From Pseudonocardiales bacterium (GTDB lineage Bacteria; Actinomycetota; Actinomycetes; Mycobacteriales; Pseudonocardiaceae): a DNA stretch of 5,559 nt. The stretch is taken from positions 1 to 5,559 of the forward strand of contig JACDBJ010000536.1 of NCBI GenBank assembly GCA_013695005.1, given 5' to 3'. The position numbers were made by a program, and so were the translations under genes. The notes beneath the pieces are model-generated. The model was not told where the DNA came from. It worked only from the letters and a program-made list of their open reading frames with translations, and searched no databases. Every line of letters begins with the position of its first letter. Position 1 is the first letter of the stretch. Shown here one piece after another: positions 1-5,540 of this stretch.

Positions 1-486
1 GGCGTCTACGAGGTGCCGTTCGGCGCGACGCTGGCGCAGCTGCTGGAGCTCGCCGGCGGGGTGACCGGCGAGATGCGCACGATTCTGCTGGGCGGCGCGG
101 CTGGCGGCTTCGTCATGCCCGACCAGCTCGACGTACCGCTCACGCTGGAGGGCACCAGGGAGATCGGCGGCACACTGGGCTCGGGCGTGGTGATGGTGTT
201 CGACACCGCTGCCGACCTCACCGCGGTGCTGCGGCGGATCGCGGCGTTCTTCCGCGACGAGTCGTGCGGGCAGTGCGTGCCGTGCCGGGTCGGCACCGTG
301 CGCCAGGAGGAGTCGCTTGCCCGGCTGGCCCGCGGCGCGCCGCTGGGCTCGCGGGAGACCGAGCTCGCGCTGCTGGCCGACCTCGCGCAGGTCATGCGGG
401 ACGCGTCGATCTGCGGGCTCGGGCACACCGCGCCTGCGGCTGTGCAGTCGGCGATCTCGCTCAACCTGCTGGAGGCGAGCCGATGA
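1..486 (+). CDS. NuoF/FdsB-like NADH-binding flavoprotein subunit of formate dehydrogenase, C-terminal part (5' truncated)
   Basis: The reading frame is open from base 1 and ends at TGA 484-486, leaving 161 residues of a protein that in this family is usually over 400. The N-terminal NADH- and FMN-binding Rossmann-like part is outside the window. What remains is the SLBB segment (about residues 1-75, with LLGGAAGGF and LGSGVVMVFD, the usual GG..GG and GSG signatures). It is followed by the C-terminal [4Fe-4S] domain with ESCGQCVPCRVG at residues 87-98 and the fourth cysteine in SICGLG (codon 412-414), the complex I N3-type ligand set. In NuoF, HoxF and FdsB this subunit exchanges electrons between NAD(H) and the Fe-S chain. 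The stop overlaps the next gene's ATG (ATGA, 483-486), indicating translational coupling. The molybdopterin-type cysteines in that neighbour make formate dehydrogenase more likely than respiratory complex I or NAD-hydrogenase. The upstream catalytic gene cannot be seen. Confidence 0.9.
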   Translation, partial: GVYEVPFGATLAQLLELAGGVTGEMRTILLGGAAGGFVMPDQLDVPLTLEGTREIGGTLGSGVVMVFDTAADLTAVLRRIAAFFRDESCGQCVPCRVGTVRQEESLARLARGAPLGSRETELALLADLAQVMRDASICGLGHTAPAAVQSAISLNLLEASR

Positions 487-1352
487 CCGTGATGCTGGGC
501 GCGATCCGCCGGATGGTCTCGTTGACGCTGGACGGCGTCGAGGTGCGGGTGCCGGAGGGCTCCACGATCCTCGACGCGCTCACCGAGGCCGGCACCGGGA
601 CGCCGACGCTGTGTTGGGCACCGAACCTGACGCCGGTGAACGCCTGCCGGGTGTGCGTCGTCGAGGTGGAGGGCTCGCGGGTGCTCGTGCCGTCCTGCGC
701 CCGCGCCGTCGAGGACGGCATGGTGGTGCGCACCGACTCCGAGCGGGTCCGGCACAGCAGGCGGATGGTGCTGGAGCTGCTGGACAGCTCGGTGGACCTC
801 TCGCAGGCCAGCGCCGACGTGCAGCGCTGGAAGGTCGAGTACGGGGTCGACGCCGCCCGCTACGGCGACGATGCCGAAACGGTCGCCCAACCTGTCAAGA
901 TCGACAACGACCTGTACGTGCGGGACTACGCCCGTTGCATCCTCTGCTACAAGTGCGTCAAGGCCTGTGGCACCGACGCCCAGTACACGTTCGCGATCTC
1001 CGCTGCCGGCCGCGGCTTCGACGCCCGGATCGCCACCGAGTACGACACCGAGCTGCCGGACTCCGCGTGCGTGTACTGCGGCAACTGCATCGGCGTCTGC
1101 CCGACCGGTGCGTTGAAGTCGGTGCGTGAGCACGAGCTGCGCGAGGCAGGGGAGTGGGTTCCCGAGCAGGAGACGGTGACCACGACGGTGTGCTCGTTCT
1201 GCGGGGTGGGGTGCAACATCGAGCTGCACGTACAACAGGGCCAGATCGTCAACGTCACCTCACCGGCGGACCACAGCGTCACGCACGGCCACCTGTGCAT
1301 CAAGGGCCGCTTCGGCTTCCAGCACGTCCAGAACCTTCCGCCTGAGAGCTAG
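483..1352 (+). CDS. NuoG/FdsA-like iron-sulfur subunit of NAD-linked formate dehydrogenase, ending before the Mo catalytic domain
   Basis: This 289-aa protein starts at the ATG overlapping the previous stop; the frame is open further upstream, but that stretch lies over the NuoF-like gene. Domains in order are as follows. A plant-type [2Fe-2S] ferredoxin fold occupies residues 10-85, with C44, C55, C58 and C72 (C-x10-C-x2-C-x13-C). A linker follows where NuoG and many FdsA proteins carry the His-Cys [4Fe-4S] site; no usable ligands are visible there. Two [4Fe-4S] ferredoxin motifs come next, C152/155/158/162 (CILCYKCVKAC) and C196/199/202/206 (CVYCGNCIGVC). Last is a molybdopterin-oxidoreductase Fe4S4 segment with C237, C240, C244 and C272, followed by K274 (CIKGRFG), the lysine position that relays electrons in formate dehydrogenases. 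Translation stops 15 residues later, where the Mo-bisPGD domain would begin. The protein would carry electrons between a Mo catalytic subunit and the flavoprotein in the cytoplasm. It may be a natural split-subunit family or a truncated FdsA; the clean end favours a natural short form. Confidence 0.85.
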   Translation: MTVMLGAIRRMVSLTLDGVEVRVPEGSTILDALTEAGTGTPTLCWAPNLTPVNACRVCVVEVEGSRVLVPSCARAVEDGMVVRTDSERVRHSRRMVLELLDSSVDLSQASADVQRWKVEYGVDAARYGDDAETVAQPVKIDNDLYVRDYARCILCYKCVKACGTDAQYTFAISAAGRGFDARIATEYDTELPDSACVYCGNCIGVCPTGALKSVREHELREAGEWVPEQETVTTTVCSFCGVGCNIELHVQQGQIVNVTSPADHSVTHGHLCIKGRFGFQHVQNLPPES

Positions 1353-1362
1353 CTGTCAGCGG
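1338..1362. terminator. Imperfect inverted repeat spanning both convergent stop codons, possible bidirectional terminator
   Basis: Bases 1338-1345 (CCGCCTGA, with C1341 bulged) pair with 1356-1362 (TCAGCGG) to give 7 base pairs. The 10-base centre GAGCTAGCTG is itself partly self-complementary. The TAG of the iron-sulfur gene (1350-1352) and the TGA of the opposite-strand gene (1356-1358 on +) both lie inside it. There is no T-tract on either side, so intrinsic termination is uncertain. High-GC actinobacteria often lack clear U-tracts. Position is the main argument, because only 3 nt separate the two genes. Confidence 0.4.
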
Positions 1363-2891
1363 GCGTGGTGCGGCCGGTCACGGTCGGGCCAGTTGTGCTC
1401 GTCGCGGCGGTAGACCGCGATCGGCGCGTCGGCCACTCGGAAGCGGAAGCGGCCGGCCTCCTCGCGGACCTCGCCGTCGGTGGCGAGGATGCCGTGGCCG
1501 TCGACCAGCTCGACGTCCAGCGTGGCCGCCTCGCGGTGGAGGTAGGTGCGACTGTGCCCCAACGCGCCCAGCGCGAGTGCCGTGAACGCCCTGAGCCGGG
1601 AGAACCGCCGGTCGGCGCGCAGGTAGCGAATGTCCAGCAGTCCGGAGTCGAGCTGCGGCCGCCACGCAGGCACCATGCCCCTGGGGTGGTAGGGGCCGTT
1701 GCCGACGAAGAGCACCCACAGCCGCTGCTCCTTGCCGTCGACCCGCACCCGCACCGGCTCGGCCCTGCGCAGCGTGACCCACAGCGCCGCGGCGAACGCC
1801 GGCCACTTGCCCCAGCGGTCCTGCCACTTCTCGCGCAGCCGGACCAGGTCGGGGTAGCAACCCAGGCTGGCGGTGTTGACGAAGTACCGCCGGTGCGGCT
1901 CGCCCTCCGCGCCGGGGTCGACCTCGACCACGCCGAGGTCCACGACCACCGCCTCACCGGCCTGGGAGGCGTCCACCGCCTCTTGCAGGTCGTAGACGCC
2001 GACATCGCGGGCGAAGTGGTTCAGCGTCCCGGCCGGCACCACCACCAGCGGCAACCGGTGCTCGCCGGCCACCGCCGCGGCAGCCGCGACCGTCCCGTCG
2101 CCGCCGGCAACGCCGATCGCCCGCACCGCGCCGTCGCGGTCGCCGATCTCCGAGGCCAGCTGCTCCTCGATCGACTGGTCCTTGCTGGTCGGCAGCACGA
2201 TGGCATCCGGCAGCGCGTCCGCGATCTCCTGCACCGGGTCGTGGTCGGGGTCGCCGGAGGCGCGGTTGGCCACGATCAGCAGCCCCTTGCCGCCCGGCAG
2301 CGAAGGCGCGTCGTCGTGCGGCCTGGCCAGAGCCTCATCACGACGGCGCACGGGCCACCAACGCCGGGTGGCCAGCGCGACACCGGTGCCCACCGCGGCC
2401 CCGGCCACGACGTCCGAGGGCCAGTGCACCCCGACGTGCACGCGCGAGTACGCCACCGCGGCGGCCACCGGAGCGACGGCCATCCCGAGCTTGGGGCTCT
2501 CCAGCCACAGCGCGGTGGTGAAGGCCGCCGCCGAGGCGGCATGGCCGGACGGGAAGGACGACGATGTCGGCGGGTTGTCGATCGTCTGGTAGGCCGGCAG
2601 CTCGCTCGCCGCCGGCCGCCGGCGCGGGAGCAGCGGCTTCATCACGGCGTTCGCGGTGAAGCTCGTGCCGGCGATAGCCAGCACGCCGCGCCGCGCAGCA
2701 CGCCGCGTCGTGCCCTTGCGGATGGCGAGCACCGCCGCAATGGCGAACCAGAGCACGCCCTTGTTCGCGGCCGTGCTCAGCGCCTTGAGCACGGTGTCCA
2801 TCGGGCTGGGGGGGAGCTTCGCGATCCGGCGCGAAATCGCCCGATCCATGTCGCTCACTTGGCCGTACCGTCCTCGGAACCACTCGATCAC
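1356..2891 (-). CDS. Bifunctional PAP2 phosphatase / diacylglycerol kinase family protein
   Basis: This 511-aa protein has two catalytic modules. Residues 1-180 are a membrane-embedded PAP2 (type 2 phosphatidate phosphatase) domain with all three motifs: K85-x6-R92-P93, PSGH at 114-117 and SRx5HxxxD at 149-160 (R150, H156, D160). Several hydrophobic stretches (about 46-57, 68-82, 119-130, 136-148, 161-175) look like membrane helices. Residues 203-500 are a DAGK/LCB5-type lipid kinase with GGDGT (263-267, nucleotide binding), PAGTLNHFARD (286-296) and a C-terminal TDGE (471-474). Such fusions are known in Actinobacteria. The PAP2 part should dephosphorylate a lipid or polyprenyl phosphate and the kinase part should phosphorylate diacylglycerol or another lipid alcohol; the true substrates cannot be read from sequence. 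The start chosen is GTG at 2889-2891, supported by a -10 element 7 nt upstream. GTG at codon 12 or ATG at codon 15 are alternatives, since residues before the domain carry little constraint. The gene is divergent from pafA and convergent with the formate dehydrogenase genes. Confidence 0.92.
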   Translation of the reverse strand: MIEWFRGRYGQVSDMDRAISRRIAKLPPSPMDTVLKALSTAANKGVLWFAIAAVLAIRKGTTRRAARRGVLAIAGTSFTANAVMKPLLPRRRPAASELPAYQTIDNPPTSSSFPSGHAASAAAFTTALWLESPKLGMAVAPVAAAVAYSRVHVGVHWPSDVVAGAAVGTGVALATRRWWPVRRRDEALARPHDDAPSLPGGKGLLIVANRASGDPDHDPVQEIADALPDAIVLPTSKDQSIEEQLASEIGDRDGAVRAIGVAGGDGTVAAAAAVAGEHRLPLVVVPAGTLNHFARDVGVYDLQEAVDASQAGEAVVVDLGVVEVDPGAEGEPHRRYFVNTASLGCYPDLVRLREKWQDRWGKWPAFAAALWVTLRRAEPVRVRVDGKEQRLWVLFVGNGPYHPRGMVPAWRPQLDSGLLDIRYLRADRRFSRLRAFTALALGALGHSRTYLHREAATLDVELVDGHGILATDGEVREEAGRFRFRVADAPIAVYRRDEHNWPDRDRPHHAR

Positions 2892-2895
2892 AGTG

Positions 2896-2926
2896 GTGAC
2901 AGTAGGGCCCGTGCTGCGCCTACGCT
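2896..2926 (+). promoter_or_regulatory. Predicted pafA promoter (leaderless)
   Basis: A -35-like GTGACA (2896-2901, five of six to TTGACA) is followed by a 19-nt spacer and the -10-like TACGCT (2921-2926, TANNNT). Counting the last -10 base as -7 puts +1 exactly on the A of the pafA ATG at 2933. There is no Shine-Dalgarno in the 41-bp gap, which fits a leaderless transcript. The 19-nt spacer is slightly long. Confidence 0.5.
2899..2904 (-). promoter_or_regulatory. Predicted -10 element of the PAP2-DAGK gene (leaderless start)
   Basis: Read on the minus strand, TACTGT (TANNNT) is followed by CACCACT and then the GTG start. If its last base is -7, transcription begins at 2892 or 2891, at the start codon itself. 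No Shine-Dalgarno lies before the GTG. No convincing -35 is visible on this strand. It overlaps the pafA -35-like hexamer. Confidence 0.5.
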
Positions 2927-2932
2927 GAGCCT

Positions 2933-4294
2933 ATGCAGCGACGGATCTATGGCGTAGAGACCGAGTTCGGGGTCACCTGCACATTTCACGGTCAACGTCG
3001 GTTGTCGCCGGACGAGGTCGCGCGGTACCTGTTTCGACGTGTCGTGTCGTGGGGTCGCAGCTCGAACGTCTTCCTGCGCAACGGCGCCCGGCTCTACCTC
3101 GATGTCGGTTCCCACCCCGAGTACGCGACGGCCGAGTGCGACTCGTTGGAGCAGCTCGTGGCCCATGACAAGGCCGGCGAGCGGATCTTGGAGGACCTGC
3201 TCGTCGACGCCGAGCGGCGGCTGGTCGACGAGGGCATCGGGGGGGACATCTACCTGTTCAAGAACAACACCGACTCCGCTGGCAACTCCTACGGCTGCCA
3301 CGAGAACTACCTGGTGGCACGAGCCGGGGAGTTCTCCCGCATCGCCGACGTGCTGCTGCCGTTCCTGGTCACCCGGCAGCTGATCTGCGGCGCGGGCAAG
3401 GTCCTGCAGACCCCACGTGGCGCCGTGTACTGCCTGTCGCAGCGCGCCGAGCACATCTGGGAGGGCGTGTCGTCCGCGACGACGCGGTCACGGCCGATCA
3501 TCAACACCCGCGACGAGCCGCATGCCGACGCCGAGCGCTACCGCCGGTTGCACGTCATCGTCGGCGACTCGAACATGTCCGAGGTGACGACCCTGCTCAA
3601 GGTGGGATCGGCGACGCTGGTCCTGGAGATGATCGAGCAGGGCGTCCAGTTCCGTGACTTCACGCTGGACAACCCCATCCGCGCGATCCGCGAGATCAGC
3701 CACGACCTCACCGGGCGGCGACCGGTGCGGCTCGCCGGCGGGCGCGAGGCCAACGCGCTGGACATCCAACGCGAGTACTACGCACGGGCGGTCGAGCACG
3801 TCGCGGCCCACGGCGGTTCGGACCGCACGACCGAGCGGGTCCTCGAGCTGTGGGGCCGGACGCTGGACGCCGTGGAGAAGCAAGACCTGACGATCATCCA
3901 CCGAGAGATCGACTGGGCGATCAAGCACCGGCTGGTCGAGCGCTACCGCAACAAGCACGACCTGGACCTGTCCAACGCCAGGGTGGCCCAGCTCGACCTG
4001 GCCTACCACGACATCCGGCGCGGCCGAGGGCTCTTCGACCTGCTCCAGCGCAAGGGCATGGTGGACCGGGTCACCGACGACGGCGAGATCGAGGCCGCCA
4101 AGGACACCCCGCCGCAGACCACCAGGGCCAAGCTTCGCGGCGACTTCATCGCTGCGGCCCAGGCCGCCGGCCGGGACTTCACGGTCGACTGGGTGCACCT
4201 CAAGCTGAACGACCAGGCGCAGCGGACCGTGCTGTGCAAGGACCCGTTCCGCTCGGTCGACGAGCGCGTCGAACGCCTCATCGCCTCGCTGTAG
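2933..4294 (+). CDS. pafA: Pup--protein ligase PafA
   Basis: This 453-aa protein matches the mycobacterial Pup ligase, as I remember it, along its whole length and is nearly the same size (452 aa in M. tuberculosis). It belongs to the carboxylate-amine ligase family with a glutamine-synthetase fold. It uses ATP to activate the C-terminal glutamate of the small protein Pup and joins it to a substrate lysine, marking proteins for the Mpa/ARC-proteasome in the cytoplasm. Visible landmarks are GVETEFG at 7-13 with E9 (metal/ATP site), NGARLYLDVGSHPEY at 50-64 with the catalytic D57, and the conserved FKNNTDSAGNSYGCHENYL segment near residue 106. The C-terminal domain includes DWVHLKLNDQAQRTVLCKDP near residue 420. 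No truncation or missing key residue is seen. The ATG is preceded by a -10-like element at leaderless spacing. The prc, pup, dop and mpa genes are not in the window, as expected where pafA lies apart from them. pafB and pafC follow on the same strand. Confidence 0.98.
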   Translation: MQRRIYGVETEFGVTCTFHGQRRLSPDEVARYLFRRVVSWGRSSNVFLRNGARLYLDVGSHPEYATAECDSLEQLVAHDKAGERILEDLLVDAERRLVDEGIGGDIYLFKNNTDSAGNSYGCHENYLVARAGEFSRIADVLLPFLVTRQLICGAGKVLQTPRGAVYCLSQRAEHIWEGVSSATTRSRPIINTRDEPHADAERYRRLHVIVGDSNMSEVTTLLKVGSATLVLEMIEQGVQFRDFTLDNPIRAIREISHDLTGRRPVRLAGGREANALDIQREYYARAVEHVAAHGGSDRTTERVLELWGRTLDAVEKQDLTIIHREIDWAIKHRLVERYRNKHDLDLSNARVAQLDLAYHDIRRGRGLFDLLQRKGMVDRVTDDGEIEAAKDTPPQTTRAKLRGDFIAAAQAAGRDFTVDWVHLKLNDQAQRTVLCKDPFRSVDERVERLIASL

Positions 4295-4314
4295 CCGTAA
4301 CGCAACGGCGGCCG

Positions 4315-4340
4315 CCGCCGACGTGATCAGTCGACGGCGG
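4315..4340 (+). terminator. GC-rich hairpin after pafA, possible terminator or attenuator
   Basis: CCGCCG (4315-4320) pairs with CGGCGG (4335-4340). After one A-A mismatch, two more pairs (4322-4323 with 4332-4333) leave an 8-base loop. Just before it, CGGCGGCCGCCG (4306-4317) is a perfect 12-base palindrome that could pair competitively. No T-tract follows. It begins 20 nt after the pafA stop and its 3' arm contains most of the only purine-rich GGAG before the next small reading frame. Confidence 0.3.
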
Positions 4341-4342
4341 AG

Positions 4343-4531
4343 GTGCGCATCAGATCACCGACACTCGGTCCGCTCAGCCGCGGACTGACAGCGCTGCTCG
4401 CCGTGTTGTTCGGCGTTCTCGGGCTGATCCTGTTCCTCGCGCCGGGGGCGGGCGCCCAGCGGCCCGGTAGTTGTCCACAGCAGCGCGCCGGTGGGGCGGT
4501 TCTGCCACGGTGGCGCAACCCGCGGACGTAA
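4343..4531 (+). CDS. Possible small exported or membrane-anchored hypothetical protein
   Basis: This 62-codon frame begins at GTG 4343. I do not recognise it. Residues 1-13 are basic (R2, R4, R13), residues 14-33 are strongly hydrophobic (the LTALLAVLFGVLGLILFLA stretch), and GAGA-Q at 35-39 fits a signal peptidase I site (A36-x-A38). The remaining 24 residues have one cysteine and a basic, proline-rich tail with no known domain. About 77% of codons end in G or C overall, with nearly all of those in the hydrophobic core doing so, while the two ends look less coding-like. A GGAG lies directly against the GTG, too close to be a normal ribosome site, so the start is doubtful. Its TAA forms the first bases of the predicted pafB -10 element. 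It could be a real small gene or a chance frame in the 247-nt pafA-pafB gap. Confidence 0.35.
   Translation: MRIRSPTLGPLSRGLTALLAVLFGVLGLILFLAPGAGAQRPGSCPQQRAGGAVLPRWRNPRT
4471..4479 (+). promoter_or_regulatory. Single DnaA-box-like 9-mer (TTGTCCACA) upstream of pafB
   Basis: TTGTCCACA matches the DnaA box form preferred in high-GC actinobacteria such as Streptomyces. It lies 62 nt upstream of the pafB start. It is isolated, so it is not an origin. One exact 9-mer on either strand of a window this size is not rare, so function is speculative. Confidence 0.2.
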
Positions 4532-4534
4532 GCT
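4529..4534 (+). promoter_or_regulatory. Predicted -10 element of pafB (leaderless start)
   Basis: TAAGCT (TANNNT) ends 7 nt before the pafB GTG at 4542, placing +1 at 4541 or 4542. No Shine-Dalgarno sits at usable spacing. No good -35 hexamer is seen 16-19 nt upstream, so the promoter may be weak or depend on an activator. It overlaps the stop codon of the preceding small frame. Confidence 0.45.
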
Positions 4535-4541
4535 GCCGGGC

Positions 4542-5540
4542 GTGTCCTCCGCGCGCGCCGAGCGGCTGGTGAACCTGGTGCTCTGCCTGCTGTCCACCAG
4601 GCAGTACCTGTCCGCCGAACGGATCCGCGCCACCGTCCCCGGCTACGCCGGAGCGCCGAGCGACGAGGCGTTCTTCCGGATGTTCGAGCGCGACAAGGCG
4701 GAGCTGCGCGAGCTGGGCATCCCGCTGGAGACCGGCCGTCTGTCGGCCTTCGACACCGTCGACGGCTACCGCATCGCGCGCCAGCACTACGAGCTCGGGG
4801 AGATCGAGCTGGAGCCAGACGAGGCCGCCGCGGTGGCGCTGGCCGCTCGGCTGTGGGACTCGCCGGAGCTGGCTGGCGCGGCGCACGGTGCGCTGGTCAA
4901 GCTGCGCGCGGCCGGGGTGGAGGTCGAGGAGGACAGCACCGGGCCGGCGATCGAACCGCGAGTTCGGACGGCCGAGCCGGTCTTCGGCCCGCTGCTCGCC
5001 GCTGTGCAGGCCGGCCAGGCGGTGACTTTCGTGCACCGCCGCTACCCCACGGCGGCGCCGGCCAAGCGGACCGTCGAGCCGTGGGGCGTCGTCGGCTGGC
5101 GCGGACGCTGGTACCTCGTGGGCCATGACCGCGACCGTGCCGACACCCGCTGCTTCCGGCTGTCGCGCATCATGGCGCCGGTCACGACGATCGGCCCTGC
5201 CGGCGCGGTGCAGGTGCCACAGGGCGCCGACCCGATGAGCATCCTGCGCGAGAGCGTCGGCGAGCTGCCACCGGTGATCGGCACCGCCGTGGTGTGGGTC
5301 GCCGCGGGTCGGGCGAACGGCCTGCGCCGGCTGGGCCGCCAGGTCGGGGTCGGCGAGCACGGTGGCCAGCCCGGCGAGCTGTTCGAGCTCGAGCTGCGCA
5401 GCACCGAGACCGTCGCCCGCTGGGTCGCCGGACACGGCCCGGACGTGGCCGTGCTGGAACCGCCGGAGCTGGCCGCGGCGATACGGCGTTGCTGGCAGGG
5501 CGCAGCACACGCACATACCGCCGCCGCGGTGACGCCGTGA
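4542..5540 (+). CDS. pafB: WYL-domain transcriptional regulator PafB
   Basis: This 332-aa protein is the same length as M. tuberculosis PafB, as I remember it. Residues 5-80 form a winged helix-turn-helix (AERLVNLVLCLLSTRQYL, then RMFERDKAELRELGIPLE). Residues 90-130 are a helical linker (EPDEAAAVALAARLWDSPEL). Residues 140-225 are the WYL domain, with VEPWGVVGWRGRWYLVGHDRD including W190-Y191-L192 and FRLSRI at 205-210. The C-terminal WCX-like region is from about 245. In mycobacteria PafB acts with PafC as an activator of the LexA-independent DNA-damage response, including recA and repair genes; WYL domains are ligand sensors, proposed to bind single-stranded nucleic acid. The GTG at 4542 gives VSSARAERLVNLV, aligning with the family N-terminus. 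The frame is open to a GTG at 4491, but those 17 residues are not family-like. The stop overlaps the pafC start, so the two subunits are translationally coupled. Despite the name, its known role is regulatory rather than proteasomal. Confidence 0.96.
   Translation: MSSARAERLVNLVLCLLSTRQYLSAERIRATVPGYAGAPSDEAFFRMFERDKAELRELGIPLETGRLSAFDTVDGYRIARQHYELGEIELEPDEAAAVALAARLWDSPELAGAAHGALVKLRAAGVEVEEDSTGPAIEPRVRTAEPVFGPLLAAVQAGQAVTFVHRRYPTAAPAKRTVEPWGVVGWRGRWYLVGHDRDRADTRCFRLSRIMAPVTTIGPAGAVQVPQGADPMSILRESVGELPPVIGTAVVWVAAGRANGLRRLGRQVGVGEHGGQPGELFELELRSTETVARWVAGHGPDVAVLEPPELAAAIRRCWQGAAHAHTAAAVTP

Noticed and set aside
264..482. Upstream start for the iron-sulfur subunit (frame open from 264)
   Set aside because: The extension lies wholly over the NuoF-like gene and is Arg/Ala-rich nonsense; the ATGA-coupled ATG at 483 gives the family-like ferredoxin start.
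6..1235. Long open frame (409 codons) on - opposite the formate dehydrogenase genes
   Set aside because: Its composition is that of a GC-rich antisense shadow; the + strand frames carry clear Fe-S motifs.
1353..1600. A frameshifted continuation of the Mo catalytic domain after the iron-sulfur gene
   Set aside because: The + frames here show no formate dehydrogenase motifs, and the region is fully explained by the 3' end of the kinase gene on the opposite strand.
1365..2957. Long open frame (530 codons) on + opposite the PAP2-DAGK gene
   Set aside because: It lacks recognisable domains, is Arg/Pro/His/Val-rich as expected for the antisense of a GC-rich gene, and overlaps a gene with complete catalytic motifs.
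3488..4198. 236-codon open frame on - opposite pafA
   Set aside because: It is an antisense shadow of pafA, low-complexity and without motifs.
4356..4364. Minus-strand GTGTCGGTG resembling the PafBC/RecA-NDp element (TTGTCRGTG-N8-TANNNT)
   Set aside because: The half-site matches 8 of 9, but no TANNNT occurs 8 nt downstream and it points away from pafB into pafA.
4491..4541. Upstream GTG start for pafB
   Set aside because: The 17 extra residues do not resemble PafB N-termini; the GTG at 4542 aligns with the family and has a -10 element at leaderless spacing.
4374..5516. 380-codon open frame on - opposite pafB
   Set aside because: It is an antisense shadow of pafB with no recognisable domain.
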